Below are positions 1 through 10,311 of a DNA stretch of 64,000 nt, piece after piece. A program made the translations under genes and the position numbers. Origin of the DNA: Beta vulgaris subsp. vulgaris (Eukaryota > Streptophyta > Magnoliopsida > Caryophyllales > Amaranthaceae); assembly GCF_026745355.1 (NCBI RefSeq), contig NC_079207.1, positions 38,771,880-38,835,879 of the forward strand. The letters are read 5' to 3'. The notes beneath the pieces were generated by a model that saw only the letters and a list, made by a program, of their open reading frames with translations, did no database searches and was not told the DNA's origin. Positions within the stretch are counted from its first letter, which is position 1. Every line of letters starts with the position of its first letter.

Positions 1-58
1 CTATGTTTGGGACAAAGCGAAGCATAAAATATATTCTTGACAGCTTAGACTTTAAACC

Positions 59-178
59 CTACTCTCCCTGCATGATCCTATAATCCATTGCAGCCCTCAT
101 TTTATAGGCCCAGACATCCCAATCCTCCCCTACTTGGTGTTTCATCAGATAATCCTTAGGACCTCTGTCGTGAACCAT
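59..178 (-). CDS. Terminal exon of an unrecognised gene (partial)
   Basis: On the minus strand an acceptor-like tttcgcag is followed by an open stretch of 39 codons starting at 178 and ending at a TAG (61-59). The peptide starts MVHDRGPKDYLMKHQVGEDW and ends with AMDYRIMQGE before the stop. It is rich in charged and aromatic residues and looks like real coding sequence rather than random AT-rich reading. I do not recognise the family. Upstream exons would lie to the right, where only transposon sequence is seen, so it may be the stranded 3' end of a gene disrupted by the elements at 0.6-9 kb, or a chance open stretch. Confidence 0.35.
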   Translation of the reverse strand: MVHDRGPKDYLMKHQVGEDWDVWAYKMRAAMDYRIMQGE

Positions 179-576
179 CTGCGAAAATAAAGAAATAAAG
201 TAGTCTAAGTTTTTGTGTATACAAGGTTTTAAAAACGTATTTATATGTATACATTTTTAAGAGATAAAACGATCATGTTAGACTATGAAACTCTTAAGTA
301 CGATTAAGATTGTTTCGATCAATTAAATAATACTAAAAGAAGGTTTTTGTCCAACACCATTTTTGAAACATCTTTTATAAAAACTTAAAGCTAACTTAGT
401 CCTTTTGACCACTATACACTAATCTATCCTTGTACATCCTCTTAATTTATTAATATTGGAAGATTTTAAGAATCTTTCACAACTTCAATTGAACAATCAA
501 ACAACACATACGAATTCAAGGCATGAAACGAAATCACAATTGAAATCATTCCTATGATTTAATGCACGTAAATAAT
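179..576. other. AT-rich stretch without a recognisable gene
   Basis: No coding pattern, repeat or RNA gene is seen. It lies between the possible exon at 59-178 and the tail of the MULE transposase remnant. Confidence 0.5.
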
Positions 577-651
577 CTATATGCTCCTATCCCATACTAC
601 CCATTTTAAAATTTCTTTGAAAATAGGAGCTTCTGGCTCTGAATCCAGTTT
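577..651 (-). pseudogene. C-terminal tail of the MULE transposase remnant, left of the LTR insertion
   Basis: Read on the minus strand from 651, 24 open codons (KLDSEPEAPIFKEILKWVVW and four more) end at TAG (579-577). The acidic and proline-containing pattern resembles the linker that follows the SWIM zinc finger in plant MULE transposases. The SWIM finger itself lies on the far side of the LTR at 3.2 kb, so I infer this is the continuation of that gene, cut by the LTR at 652-3115. The homology is weak and rests mainly on position and strand. Confidence 0.4.
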
Positions 652-3115
652 TGTAACACCCCCTAAATCCATACACGTCTACGACTACGTCGTATCGACT
701 TTGGGAGTGTTACCGCCGCGATGAAACGCAATGCTGAATAAAAAGGAATATTAATACAACTCATTGTCTCGAAAACTGAAATGCAGCGGAATAAAATGTA
801 ACTACAACTCGGGAATCATCAACGACCCTTTTATTCAAACCACAAACTAATTAAGTAAGTCATAATAGTCTTATAATACTTAATTAAAACGCTTTAAAGT
901 TCAAAGACTAAGGACTATCCCCCGTATGCTCGGTATCATGCAGCAGCACTAGTACACCTAGTCTGCTCCCCATTGTAGTATCAATGGTTCATCACAGGTC
1001 AACAAACACATAGTAACATATAACCAGCTATGCTGAGTACATAGTAACCATTGAATGCATTCAAACATAAACAAAGCAATAATGAACATTCCTAGACATG
1101 ATACTACAATAGCATTACATCCTTTACTTTTTATTTAGTTGGCAACGAACGAGCAACATCATCTTACTAGAATCATACAAGCTACTTAATCCATAATAGA
1201 CAACTTGGTCTATTAGATGAAATGCAAATACGGTTTCATTATGCATACCCCCAAGATCGTAGGGAACCTTCCGCCTACTTGAGTTATCAAAATTATAAGG
1301 ACACTACTGTCGTTATAGTAGGGCTGCGTAGGAGTGTAGAACAAGTCCCACACTCCCTCCAATGTTCATCACTTGTAGGGAGTCCAACTACAAGTTTATT
1401 TCCATAGTCCATTCTTAGTATTATCCATTCATTCCACAATAACATAGAATCATTTAACATGTTTTCTTAGATACAATACTCAAATCTTTTCTCTTGTAAC
1501 ATTCTTGTTACACCATGGATCAAATAATACAAATCCAATGCTCATGCTCATGATACGATAGAATTACGCATTACAATGCCACATATCAATTTCCAATCAT
1601 AAACATGTTACCAAACAATCTCAGCAATCAAAATCGTTCCCTATCATGATTCTAGGTTCCGATAGAATAAATCACAACCTAACACGACACTAGTACTTGC
1701 AACTAAACTGGTACGCATACGTACCTTGTAACGGATAATTTTCGTTGTCTTAGTCAAACGTTCTGCTTATGAAATTGGGACCTAAACGAGTAAGGAAGTA
1801 CTTCAGTGCTATGTCCTTGATAATATTATCAAATACTACGTGACTAACTATATTGACTTAGTAATTCGAAGTATAAATAATAACTAATCTCATTGTTTAT
1901 TAACTTCCTTTTCTTTCCTAACTCTATGGAGCTTAGCATCTTTTAAGAGTCAATGTTAGTGATCCAAACTGATTTTAGTTAACTCGATAGTAAAGGTCAT
2001 TATAACTTTCCATCTAATAATCAATAAACTACTTTTTTTACTTCATACCTTACTTAGTTACAAAACCTTAAATCAGATTTACAACTTAAATCAGATTAAT
2101 AACTTAAACTAATTATACAACGTAATTAATTACTAATTTACTCAAATTACAAATTAATTAATTTACAACTTAAATAAATAGAAAAACAGAATATGCAATA
2201 TTAAGACTAATATACTATTATATTATACATATTAGGTTTTTATACCAGTTAATCTCGCTGACAACCGAACTCCATCGACCAACTTCCGGCAGTTACGCAC
2301 CACGATACCTCGCCTACTCGCGCGACCACAACTTCGCACAACCGAAACCCTCGCACACACGAACACGACAATAGCAGCAAGTCTCGCACCAGCCCCTCGA
2401 ACGCACCCACGCATGTTTGTACACACTCTCGCAACACTTGTTCGTTCGCACTCCTCGCACCGCACTCGAACACGACTTCGCACCCTCGAACAGTCGCACC
2501 ACTTCACACGCACTGCAGCGCGCGCACAACCTCATCCCCTCGCACCAGCAGCACGCACACGCTCGTCCTCTCGCTCGCGAACGCTCGAAAAGCCTCGCAC
2601 AACCCCTTGCTTGTTCACACAGCATCGATTGCGAACCCCACATACACAGACAAGGGAACATCGTCCCTCACCATCGAAGGTCTAAGGCTCTGAGAGAAAA
2701 ACCGGCGAGAGAGAAGAGAGAGAGAGAGTGAGAGAGAGAGCGAGAGAGAGAGAGAAAGAGAGAAAGAGAGAAACGGCTGGGAGAGAGAGATTGAAAGAGA
2801 GGATAGAGGGACGACTAAGAGCAAGGAGAGAGAATTAGGGTTTCTTTTCTTTTTTCTGATTTTTTTTATTCTTATTCTCTCCTATTTATAGTATGGCAAA
2901 CCTAGGTCTAGTAGGACTCGGTTTAATTTATTTATTTCGAAATTAAAAGAAACCGAACGATAATAGAATTACGTCAAAGTTGTAAGTGTACTCAAATTGT
3001 ATTATTGTTATTCTATTATTATTTTTTTTGTAAATAATACTAGAATACCTTTCAATTATATTCTTTATATTTTCTTATTTATAAAGAATTAATTCCAAAA
3101 ATACGGAGTATTACA
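652..3115 (-). mobile_element. LTR (apparently solo) of a Ty3/gypsy element, minus orientation
   Basis: The segment begins TGTAACACCCC and ends GGAGTATTACA. On the minus strand it therefore runs TGTAATACTCCG...GGGGTGTTACA, the terminal pattern of the two chromovirus LTRs at 22728 and 30042 in this window. It has a minus-strand TATA box (2883-2890), then a CT-rich leader (the GA-rich tract at about 2700-2830 on the plus strand), and a CpG-rich part with a recurring CTCGCAC motif (about 2320-2600). No internal gag-pol flanks it. The 5-bp flanks (agttt at 647-651, catag at 3116-3120) do not match, so it is not a textbook solo LTR. The LTR separates two parts of a MULE transposase gene. Confidence 0.7.
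2883..2890 (-). promoter_or_regulatory. TATA box of the LTR
   Basis: The plus strand reads tatttata, so the minus strand reads TATAAATA, followed within about 60 bp by a CT-rich leader. This is the usual U3/R layout of a gypsy LTR. Confidence 0.55.
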
Positions 3116-5529
3116 CATAGTATTGGAAAGCAGGTGCATACGTTGCCCTATATGCACCCACACATGATAGACCTTGGATGTAATCTTCATAGTTCAATCT
3201 TTTCTTCTCTATGCATGGCAAAGCATGACAACATGGAACTCCTAAGATATCCCACCTATAACACCCACACTTCCACTTTTATAAATCAACCACAAAAGTG
3301 TCTCCATCATAGTCCACCTCAAAGTCCCACACATCCGCCTGATTCACATCACAATTCCTAACATATTCTTTGTGTTTCTCAACCATATTCACCCCCGAGG
3401 GTATTATAACCCCCTTAACTTTTCAATCCCCTCCTTTTTTTGACAACATCTTTTTGTAACCCATCTTCTTATCCAATCCATCATTGTTAGCACAGGTTTT
3501 TCCATACCTTCTCTAATCACACTATTGAAACTATCACAACACTTCTTAAAGAGCATACCTGATTTGTTTTTCATAAAAAAAGCATACCTTGACCAACTAG
3601 ATACAGGGATTTGATTCAAGTACTTGAAAGCATCCTCATTTAACATATTTATGGATTCCATAACCTCATTAAACTTACTCTGCAAGAAAGGGAATGAATA
3701 AGTTATAACAAACACACAAAACCAAAGCAAATTATAACAAAAACTAGAGAGAACAAACATTTTACCTTTGTTGATGCCCTAGCCGCTTTCCAAAATTATT
3801 GCTTGTATATCACTAGCAAATTGCCTCTTGAAGTTGGCCCAAATATGTCTGCAACAGAACCTAGTCTCAGCATTTGGGACAATAATCTTGAAGGCATCAA
3901 GCAAATTCTACAACACACAACAAACCATATTAGAAAGCATAAAACAGGGGTATAAACACACAACAACATAGCTAAGTGCACATCTTCTGCCTGTCACTCA
4001 TGCAGGTGAGAGGTTCTTCCGTTTCAAGCATAAAGGTGATTGCATCTGCTACATTGCCAAGATCATTCACCACCAACTCTAAGGACCATGTCCAAGACTC
4101 TGTATTCTCAACCTTTATATTTGCCCTGACAAGAAAAATATTATTGTTGCCTTCCTTACCAACTATAGTGAGTAATATACCAGAATATGGGCCATTTAGA
4201 TGGCAACCATCAACCCCCAAATAGGTCTATAGTCTGCCATGAAACCTTCCTTAGCTTGTATGGCTGTAGGCAAATATACATCTTTTGAAACAGGGGCGAG
4301 GGTCTATCAATGGATTCAACCTTCACAAATGCATTGTTGCCTTCATTATATTTTCTGTTGCTACATAGTCTGGTACTCTCTTGTATTGCTCTGTTGCATC
4401 TCCATATATCATGTAAAATTCCCTTTGCCTTGCAGAATAACACTTATGATACTTCACTTCCACTCCAAGATCCCTCCTGCATTTCAGCATAATGCTGACA
4501 ACTTTCATGTAGGGTTGTCCCTACAGTCGTCCAAATACCTCCCAACAAGTTACTTAGAGGTCACCTTAGTTTTATGAGTTTGAAAACCACAAGAATGCTT
4601 CAGGTTCATTGTTCTAATTTGGACACAATTCTTAGACACTAGCTGCTTATAGTGAACTCTAAACCTACACTTCCTAATTGAATTACAAGTAGGTTCAACA
4701 CATCTACCATTTTTCCATTCACACTCACACCTCTTCTTGCAATAAGCAATCAATCTCCTCACTCCGCTATGTGTAAAGTAAAAGTCATATCCCTCTTGTA
4801 CAATATGCCATTGTAATGCTTTTCTGAATATCTTAAGGGAGGGGAATTTCATGCCAAGAAAGAGTTGAATTTTACGTTTGAACTCAACCTCAGGATTGAA
4901 CAGGTTGTAACCATCATCCCCCTAATCATTAGAATTCTTAGGGCTGTGCAACTCTTCCTCTAAGTCATCTAAAATCTCATCATCATCTACAATGATGTCA
5001 TCTTCCAAAGGCTCTAAATTACCCTCTAATACTTCCAAAGATCTCTTTGTGTTTATTGATCCTATACCACCTAACTCTCAATCATATCTGCATCACATTC
5101 TCAGCAAAGAGGTCATCATCATCATCGTCCTTGTTCTTAAAGTCTGCATCACTCAACTCAACATCACTATCATCTTCATCACTATCCTCATTAAATGAAT
5201 CTATGTCAAATAATATTGGTTCCACTTTTTGCATAAGAGGTGTGGTTGAAGTTTCAGGTGAGTTAGAGTTTGTTTGAGCTGCTGAATTTGTAGTGTTTTG
5301 GGATTTAGATCTGGTTTAATTCGCTTCTTCTTATCTTTTTTGATGTGATCCGGGATATTCCAATTTATAACAATATTGATATCTTACTATTTTTGTTGAC
5401 ACAGGTTTTTGGACCAGTTTCGGGTGTTTTTGGTGACTTTTTTCTTTTAGGAGGCATCTTTCTTATTTAGTTCCAACCTTAGGTTTGTTAGTAGGCTCGT
5501 GCTAGTGCTAGCTGACTCAACATTGTTGT
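3116..5529 (-). pseudogene. MULE transposase, main part (decayed, interrupted)
   Basis: Mutator-like transposases cut and paste DNA between terminal inverted repeats. Read from right to left, the family domains appear in order. An acidic stretch lies near 4980-5160. The N-terminal DNA-binding region is at 4852-4550 (FRKALQWHIVQEGYDFYF, then a Cys-rich CKKRCECEW block). The catalytic core has GVDGCHLNG with the first Asp near 4205, and CRHIWANFK near 3850. A WSRYAFF block lies near 3590. The SWIM zinc finger CGCYRWDILGVPCCHAL lies near 3220-3268. Stops and frameshifts break the frame in several places, including a stop just before the SWIM finger. The N-terminal end continues at 8676-9010, beyond the retroelement at 5530-8670, and a tail lies beyond the LTR at 577-651. 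No TIR was located. Confidence 0.8.
5525..5529. repeat. Target site duplication GTTGT, left copy
   Basis: GTTGT directly precedes the TG of the left LTR and is matched exactly at 8671-8675 after the right LTR. Confidence 0.8.
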
Positions 5530-6331
5530 TGATACATGTGCATCAAGGCAACCCAAGATATTAAAATTAGTTGATCTTTTAAATCATTGGATTTAGATAA
5601 TCATAAAATCCAAGGTTGCAAGTGGTGTTTTAGTATTGATTTCAAGCCCAAATTTGCCAAGAGTGTTATACGGGTTAATGATTGAAGTCTAAATGCAGCA
5701 ACAACAATGAAGCTTAGCATGATATAGGCGTGATATGAGCAACCCATAGTTTTGTTATGGACAAGAGTGTTTTATTTCCTTTTTTTTTGTCTATTTTTAG
5801 CTTGTAATAAAGCCAAGAGAGTACTATTAAAGTATCTCCATTTGGCCAGTTATTTAGGAGTGTGGTTACCTTATCATTTGCTGCATAACCTTTTATTAAT
5901 GATGGGGGTTACACTAGGCGTAAAAAAGGAGACCTTAAGTTCCTTGAAACCGTTTTTGTTGGACATAGGGTTTATTTTGAAGTCTTCTAGCTTTCTTTTG
6001 CTGCTCCCATTCATTATATAAAGGAGAGCTAATGAAGAGAAACATCAACTTTTGATTGATTATAAAAAAACCTTGTGTTTCGACTTTATGCTTTGACTTT
6101 GTCTCAAGTGTTTGCTACCCTTATTACTTTGAGTGAGTTCTTGAGTGATAATCCTAGCAGGGATTGAGTCAGTCTTATCTGGGCCTAGAACCCCAAGCCA
6201 TTGTGTTTTTCCTTGTGGTTTGGAAATTATCCCTAGTTTCGAGTATTTCAAGTGTAAAAGTGAGTGTTTTATGTTCCTAAAGTTTAGATTCATCATCCAA
6301 CGCTTTAGAAAGTGTTTTTTTAGTTACATCA
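5530..6331 (+). repeat. Left LTR of the non-autonomous retrotransposon
   Basis: It starts TGATACATGTG and ends TTACATCA. It shares nearly all segments with 7538-8670, allowing for substitutions and the MITE in the right copy. A TATA-like TATATAAA is at 6015-6022. Confidence 0.8.
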
Positions 6332-6333
6332 TC

Positions 6334-6345
6334 TGGTATCAGATC
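6334..6345 (+). other. Primer binding site, initiator Met tRNA type
   Basis: TGGTATCAGATC lies two bases inside the left LTR and matches the TGGTATCAGAGC pattern complementary to the 3' end of initiator methionine tRNA. Confidence 0.75.
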
Positions 6346-6801
6346 TTTGGCGTGAAGAGCTTGCAGAAAAATCGCATTTTGGTGGTAAAATAAACGGTCA
6401 TAATACATCCAGTTTTTCATATACTTTGAAGGGCGATTTCTTGGCCTTTAAGAGTCCAAATTGGGTAATTCTATTTTTTATTTTGCATAACAATTTGTCT
6501 AGAATACTCATAAATTATGTCAGAATTTTGTAAATTTTTTATATATTAAAATAGGCAATTTTTTACAACTGCACTCAAACGAAGCAAATCCAACATACAT
6601 ACCTGCAAACGAAGATTTCTCTTTGATCCAGAAAGCTTTTTAAGAATTTCATTCTTTTGATTCCGCTTGGAATTTCTTGAATTATCATAATCTGTAAACT
6701 TTTTAGAGTCTCAATGTCATTTACAGTATCCTTTTTTTGTTCGAAGTTTATGGCAGTTTACACCTTGTAATTGTAATAATCTAGCAAAATGGTGGAAAAA
6801 C

Positions 6802-6945
6802 ATGGCTGATGAGGATCTTACTAGGATATTACAGGTTATCACGCAACAATTAGAGAACTTGCAGAGAAAAATAATGGAGGATGAGGAGGATAAAAAGGAC
6901 AAAATAAAAGATAGGATGTTATGGTCGAAATGGCTTTGCAAGTAA
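6802..6945 (+). pseudogene. Short gag-like remnant
   Basis: ATG at 6802 opens 47 codons beginning MADEDLTRILQVITQQLENL, followed by a Glu/Asp/Lys-rich stretch and a TAA. The coiled-coil-like start and its position after the PBS suggest the beginning of a gag gene. No capsid motif or zinc knuckle is seen, and the rest of the interior to 7523 has stops in all frames. Confidence 0.4.
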
Positions 6946-7523
6946 CTAGAAAACTCAATTTTCTAAAAAATGGTGACATTCCAATCTGAAGGCAATCTGA
7001 AGATATTTGATCTACTTTTAGTGAGATAAAAAAAGTCGTGAAAATGTTTCAACACCTTATTCTCAATTATTTGCCTAAAACAAAAATTAAACATGAACAT
7101 GGGGATGATTTAGATTTTATAAAGCATCATGTAGAAGAGAATATTATTGTTGATCAAAGCCAAGAAACGACTAAAATATAGATTAAGGAAAATTCTATAG
7201 TTCCTACTTTGAGGGAAGATATTGGTGCGGAGTCACGCAATAACTCTACTATCCAGAACTTACAAAAGAAGGTATTTGTGAAACATTTCGATACCATTTT
7301 CGAACCCCCTATGAATTGATTACATCATACTGTTAGGATTGATGAGAGCATTGTTGATCATGATTATGATCACCAAGTCTCCGTTCAAGACAATGCTACG
7401 ATAACTTCTTTTGACATGTGTTTGGGTTCTATGGTTCAACATACACTATTTAATAAAGTTCTCATTTCTTTTGATCAATTTATGCCTTTATTAATTGGCC
7501 AAATTTGTGGTCGAAATTTTTTC

Positions 7524-7537
7524 AAAGAAAGAGAGAA
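7524..7537 (+). other. Polypurine tract
   Basis: AAAGAAAGAGAGAA directly precedes the TG of the right LTR, as expected for plus-strand priming. Confidence 0.7.
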
Positions 7538-8670
7538 TGATACATGTGTGTCAAGGCAATCAAGATATTAAAATTAGATGATCTTTTAAACTATTGGGTT
7601 TGGATCATCTTACGATTTAAGGTTGCAAGTGGTGTTTTGATGTTGATTTCAAGCCCAAATTTGTCACGAGTGTCACATGGTTAATGATTGAAGTCTAAGC
7701 CCATGTTCTTTTGGATTTATTTTCAGTCAATTTCAGTTCAGTTCATTTAATTTCATTTCAGTTAATTTCAGTATTATTATTATTATTATTATTTTTTATA
7801 TATTTATTTTTCATTTATTATTTATTATTTATTTTATTTATTATTTATTATTATTTATTATTTTTTTTTTAGTTTTTTATTATTTATTTTAAATATTTAT
7901 TTATTATTAATATTATTATTAGTTAATTTCATTTTAGTTCAACAAATTTCAGGTAATTTTTGTAAATTCTGTTTCAATTCAGTTAATGTCAGTGTTTTTC
8001 GATTATCCAGTTAATTTCAGTCCAGTCCAGCCAAAATAAGTTTAAAAAAACAAGGCCTAAATGCAGCAACAACAACAAAGCTTAGCATAATATAGGTGTG
8101 ATATGAGTAGTCCGTAATTCTGTTATGGGCAAGAGTATTTTATTTTCTTTTGCTGTTTATTTTAGCTTGAAATAAAGCCAAGAGATTACTCTTAAAGTAT
8201 CTCCATTTAGCCAGCTATTTAGGAGGTATTTATGAGTGTGATTACCTCATAATATGCTGCATAACAATTTATTAATGATGGGGGTTACAATAGGCATGAA
8301 AAAGGAGACTTTAAGCTCCTTGAAATTATTTTTGTTGGACAGATTTCTAGGGTTTATTTTGAAGTCTTTTGGCTTCATTTTACTGCTCCTATTCATTATA
8401 AAAAAAAAGTTTGTGTTTCTAGTTTATGCTTTGAGTTTGTCTCAAGTGTTTGCTACCCGTATTACTTCGAGTGAGTTCTCGAGTGAAATGCTTGGGAGGG
8501 ATTGAGTGAGTCTTATCTCTGGCCTAGAACTCCAAGCCATTGACTATGTCCTTGTGGTTTAAAAACTATCCCTAGTTTCGAGTATTGCAAGTGTAAAAGT
8601 GAGTGTTTATCTTCCTAAAAATTTAAATTCATCATCCAACGCTTTGGAGGGCGTTTTTCAGTTTACTTCA
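7538..8670 (+). repeat. Right LTR, carrying a MITE
   Basis: It begins TGATACATGTG and ends CTTCA, directly before the second GTTGT. Apart from the insert at 7699-8057 it parallels the left LTR over its whole length, with scattered substitutions and small indels. The element is therefore not recent. Confidence 0.8.
7699..8057. mobile_element. Tourist-like MITE inside the right LTR
   Basis: The left LTR reads gtctaaatgcag without a break. In the right LTR, 359 bp are inserted after the TAA, and TAA is repeated (7696-7698 and 8058-8060). The ends are imperfect inverted repeats (GCCCATGTTCTTTTGG against the reverse complement GGCCTTGTTTTTTTAA). The interior is AT-rich with TTATTATT runs and repeated ATTTCAGTTCAGTT-like motifs. 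A 3-bp TAA TSD with GGCC...TTGTT ends fits the PIF/Harbinger (Tourist) group. Confidence 0.75.
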
Positions 8671-8675
8671 GTTGT

Positions 8676-9010
8676 TACCTAAGTTAGAATCTACCCCTAC
8701 ACCTTTCTCTTCATGGACCAAATATAAGTGGTAATAGCCATCACTTTTTGGAGATTCAAGAGATTCTGCAAGGTCTTTGTCACTCTTAATCTCTTTTTTC
8801 TAGAAAAAAAAAGACTATACCCACGCCTCCTAAACCAAATCCTACTAGGTTCACTATAACCTGAATCTTTAATCCACCCAACCACCTCAAAATAACACAC
8901 GTCATACTCTCTCATATGCAAAATCAACCCGGCCCCGACTCATAAGTTGCCTTCCACCTCTTAGTCACAAAATTACCCCCATGATACAACCTAACATTGA
9001 TATGATCCAT
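8676..9010 (-). pseudogene. N-terminal part of the MULE transposase, right of the retroelement
   Basis: An ATG at 9010 (minus strand) opens MDHINVRLYHGGNFVTKRW. The LYHGGNFV motif is the typical N-terminal block of plant MULE transposases. A one-base frameshift near 8938 leads into the frame with YFEVVGWIKDSGYSEPSRIW. The frame runs to the insertion point at 8676 and resumes left of 5530 (NVESASTSTS near 5500). This shows that the LTR element landed inside the coding sequence. The gene is dead from frameshifts as well as insertions. Confidence 0.7.
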
Positions 9011-9696
9011 GCAAATATAAACTGGAAAATATGTGGTGTCCCTACCGCTGAACCTGAATCATGAATACACAAAACGCCAACAATTGCCATAGATGCTCAG
9101 TGAACTAAACCACACGCAATTTGCACAATTATAGGGCTTGCAAATAGACATAAATGATAAAAACTGAATCTTTCAAACCAAAAAATAACAAAAAAAAAAA
9201 ACAAATTCTGGAATTGTACCTTGATTCTTGGACCGCTCTATAGCTCGTTCATCTCTTTGGCCCCATTGAAACGTGAATTGTGACGTTCCTTGATTTTGTG
9301 TACCAAATGAATAGAGCAACTAATTAAGAGAGAAGGAAGGAGAAGAAAAATTTTGAAAAAAAGTGGCAGAGTGACATTGAAAACTTACCCCATATTTTTA
9401 AATGTTGTTGAGAAGTAATTCATTCACTTTACTAATGCCATTGTTCACGAATTGATTGCAACTTGCAGGTTGTAGTAATGAATATAAATTCGTAGTTAGG
9501 AGGGAAGAATTAGGGATTTTAATTTGTAAATAAACAGAAGAGAAAAAGGGGAGTGTGAGATATGAGAGAAGTGGAAGAAATGGCTTCCAAAAATGAAATA
9601 TAAAGAACACGTGTTCGTCACGTGATTTTAAGTGGCTTGAAAAGTTTAGCCAGCGCCTCAAAATTTTATAACACTTATCAACAACTGTAAGTAACT
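9011..9696. other. Probable 5' flank of the MULE remnant; no gene seen
   Basis: A short minus-strand ATGGGGCCAAAGAGATGA near 9265 may be leftover leader. Nothing else is recognisable, and no MULE terminal inverted repeat was found here. Confidence 0.4.
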
Positions 9697-9699
9697 TTA

Positions 9700-10057
9700 G
9701 GCTCCGTTTGGTAGGGCGTAAAATATTTTCAGTGTAAAATGATTTTCATGGAAAACAATTTACAATGGAAAACACAATTCCAAATTTAGTTTTCCGTTGT
9801 TTGGTTCGATGTAAAAAAAATGATGAAATGAAAGGAAAATGAAAGGGAAAGTAAGGAGGAGTGAGAGGAGTGTACAAGAGAAAGAAGGAAATAGTTTTCC
9901 CTTCATTTTGAAAGGAAAATGGTTTCCATCCTTGGGAGAGTAATTTTACCCCAAGGGAAAATGGTTTTACACTCTTTTGCCAACCAAACAATGTAAAACT
10001 GAAAATAGAGGAAAACAGTTTTCCGGGAAAACGTTTTACGCCCTACCAAACGGAGCC
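9700..10057. mobile_element. Tourist-like MITE with perfect 24-bp inverted repeats
   Basis: The segment starts GGCTCCGTTTGGTAGGGCGT and ends with its exact reverse complement; 24 bp match perfectly at each end. A TTA is duplicated at 9697-9699 and 10058-10060. The interior consists of GGAAAAT/TTTTCC-type motifs that could extend the fold-back. A 3-bp TTA TSD and GG...TTTGG ends are typical of PIF/Harbinger MITEs. It ends about 250 bp upstream of the start codon of the host gene at 10312. Confidence 0.9.
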
Positions 10058-10311
10058 TTAGTGATAGTTTTTTGAAAAAAAACATTTTAACATGCAGTTT
10101 TTTACAAAAAGTTTCAAACAAAGACACTTATGGATAAAAGTGAAAAAAAAAAGAAGTATTCAAGTTTTTCCCCTGCTCTTTTGGACACAAGGATCCACAT
10201 GGCCCGAAATAACATCGACTTGCCTCCTATTTCAAATCAATTTCTCTCAACTTTTCACACTTTCAACTTAAAATTCCAAATTTGACCATCAAATTCCGCA
10301 GCATTTTGAGA

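Larger units (their letters stand above)
5530..8670 (+). mobile_element. Non-autonomous LTR retrotransposon inserted in the MULE
   Basis: Two diverged direct repeats (5530-6331 and 7538-8670) both start TGATACATGTG. They flank a 1.2 kb interior with a Met-type primer binding site just inside the left LTR and a polypurine tract just before the right LTR. A perfect 5-bp TSD (GTTGT) surrounds the whole. The interior has no reverse transcriptase or integrase, only a short gag-like remnant and AT-rich sequence, so the element would depend on enzymes supplied by another element. The right LTR is longer because it holds a 359-bp MITE. If the element is removed, the MULE sequence on both sides reads through on the minus strand. 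Confidence 0.85.

Noticed and set aside
2232..2731. Overlapping open frames on both strands in the CpG-rich region
   Set aside because: They lie inside an LTR, are built of Arg/Ala/Cys-rich readings of a CTCGCAC repeat, overlap in several frames and resemble no family.
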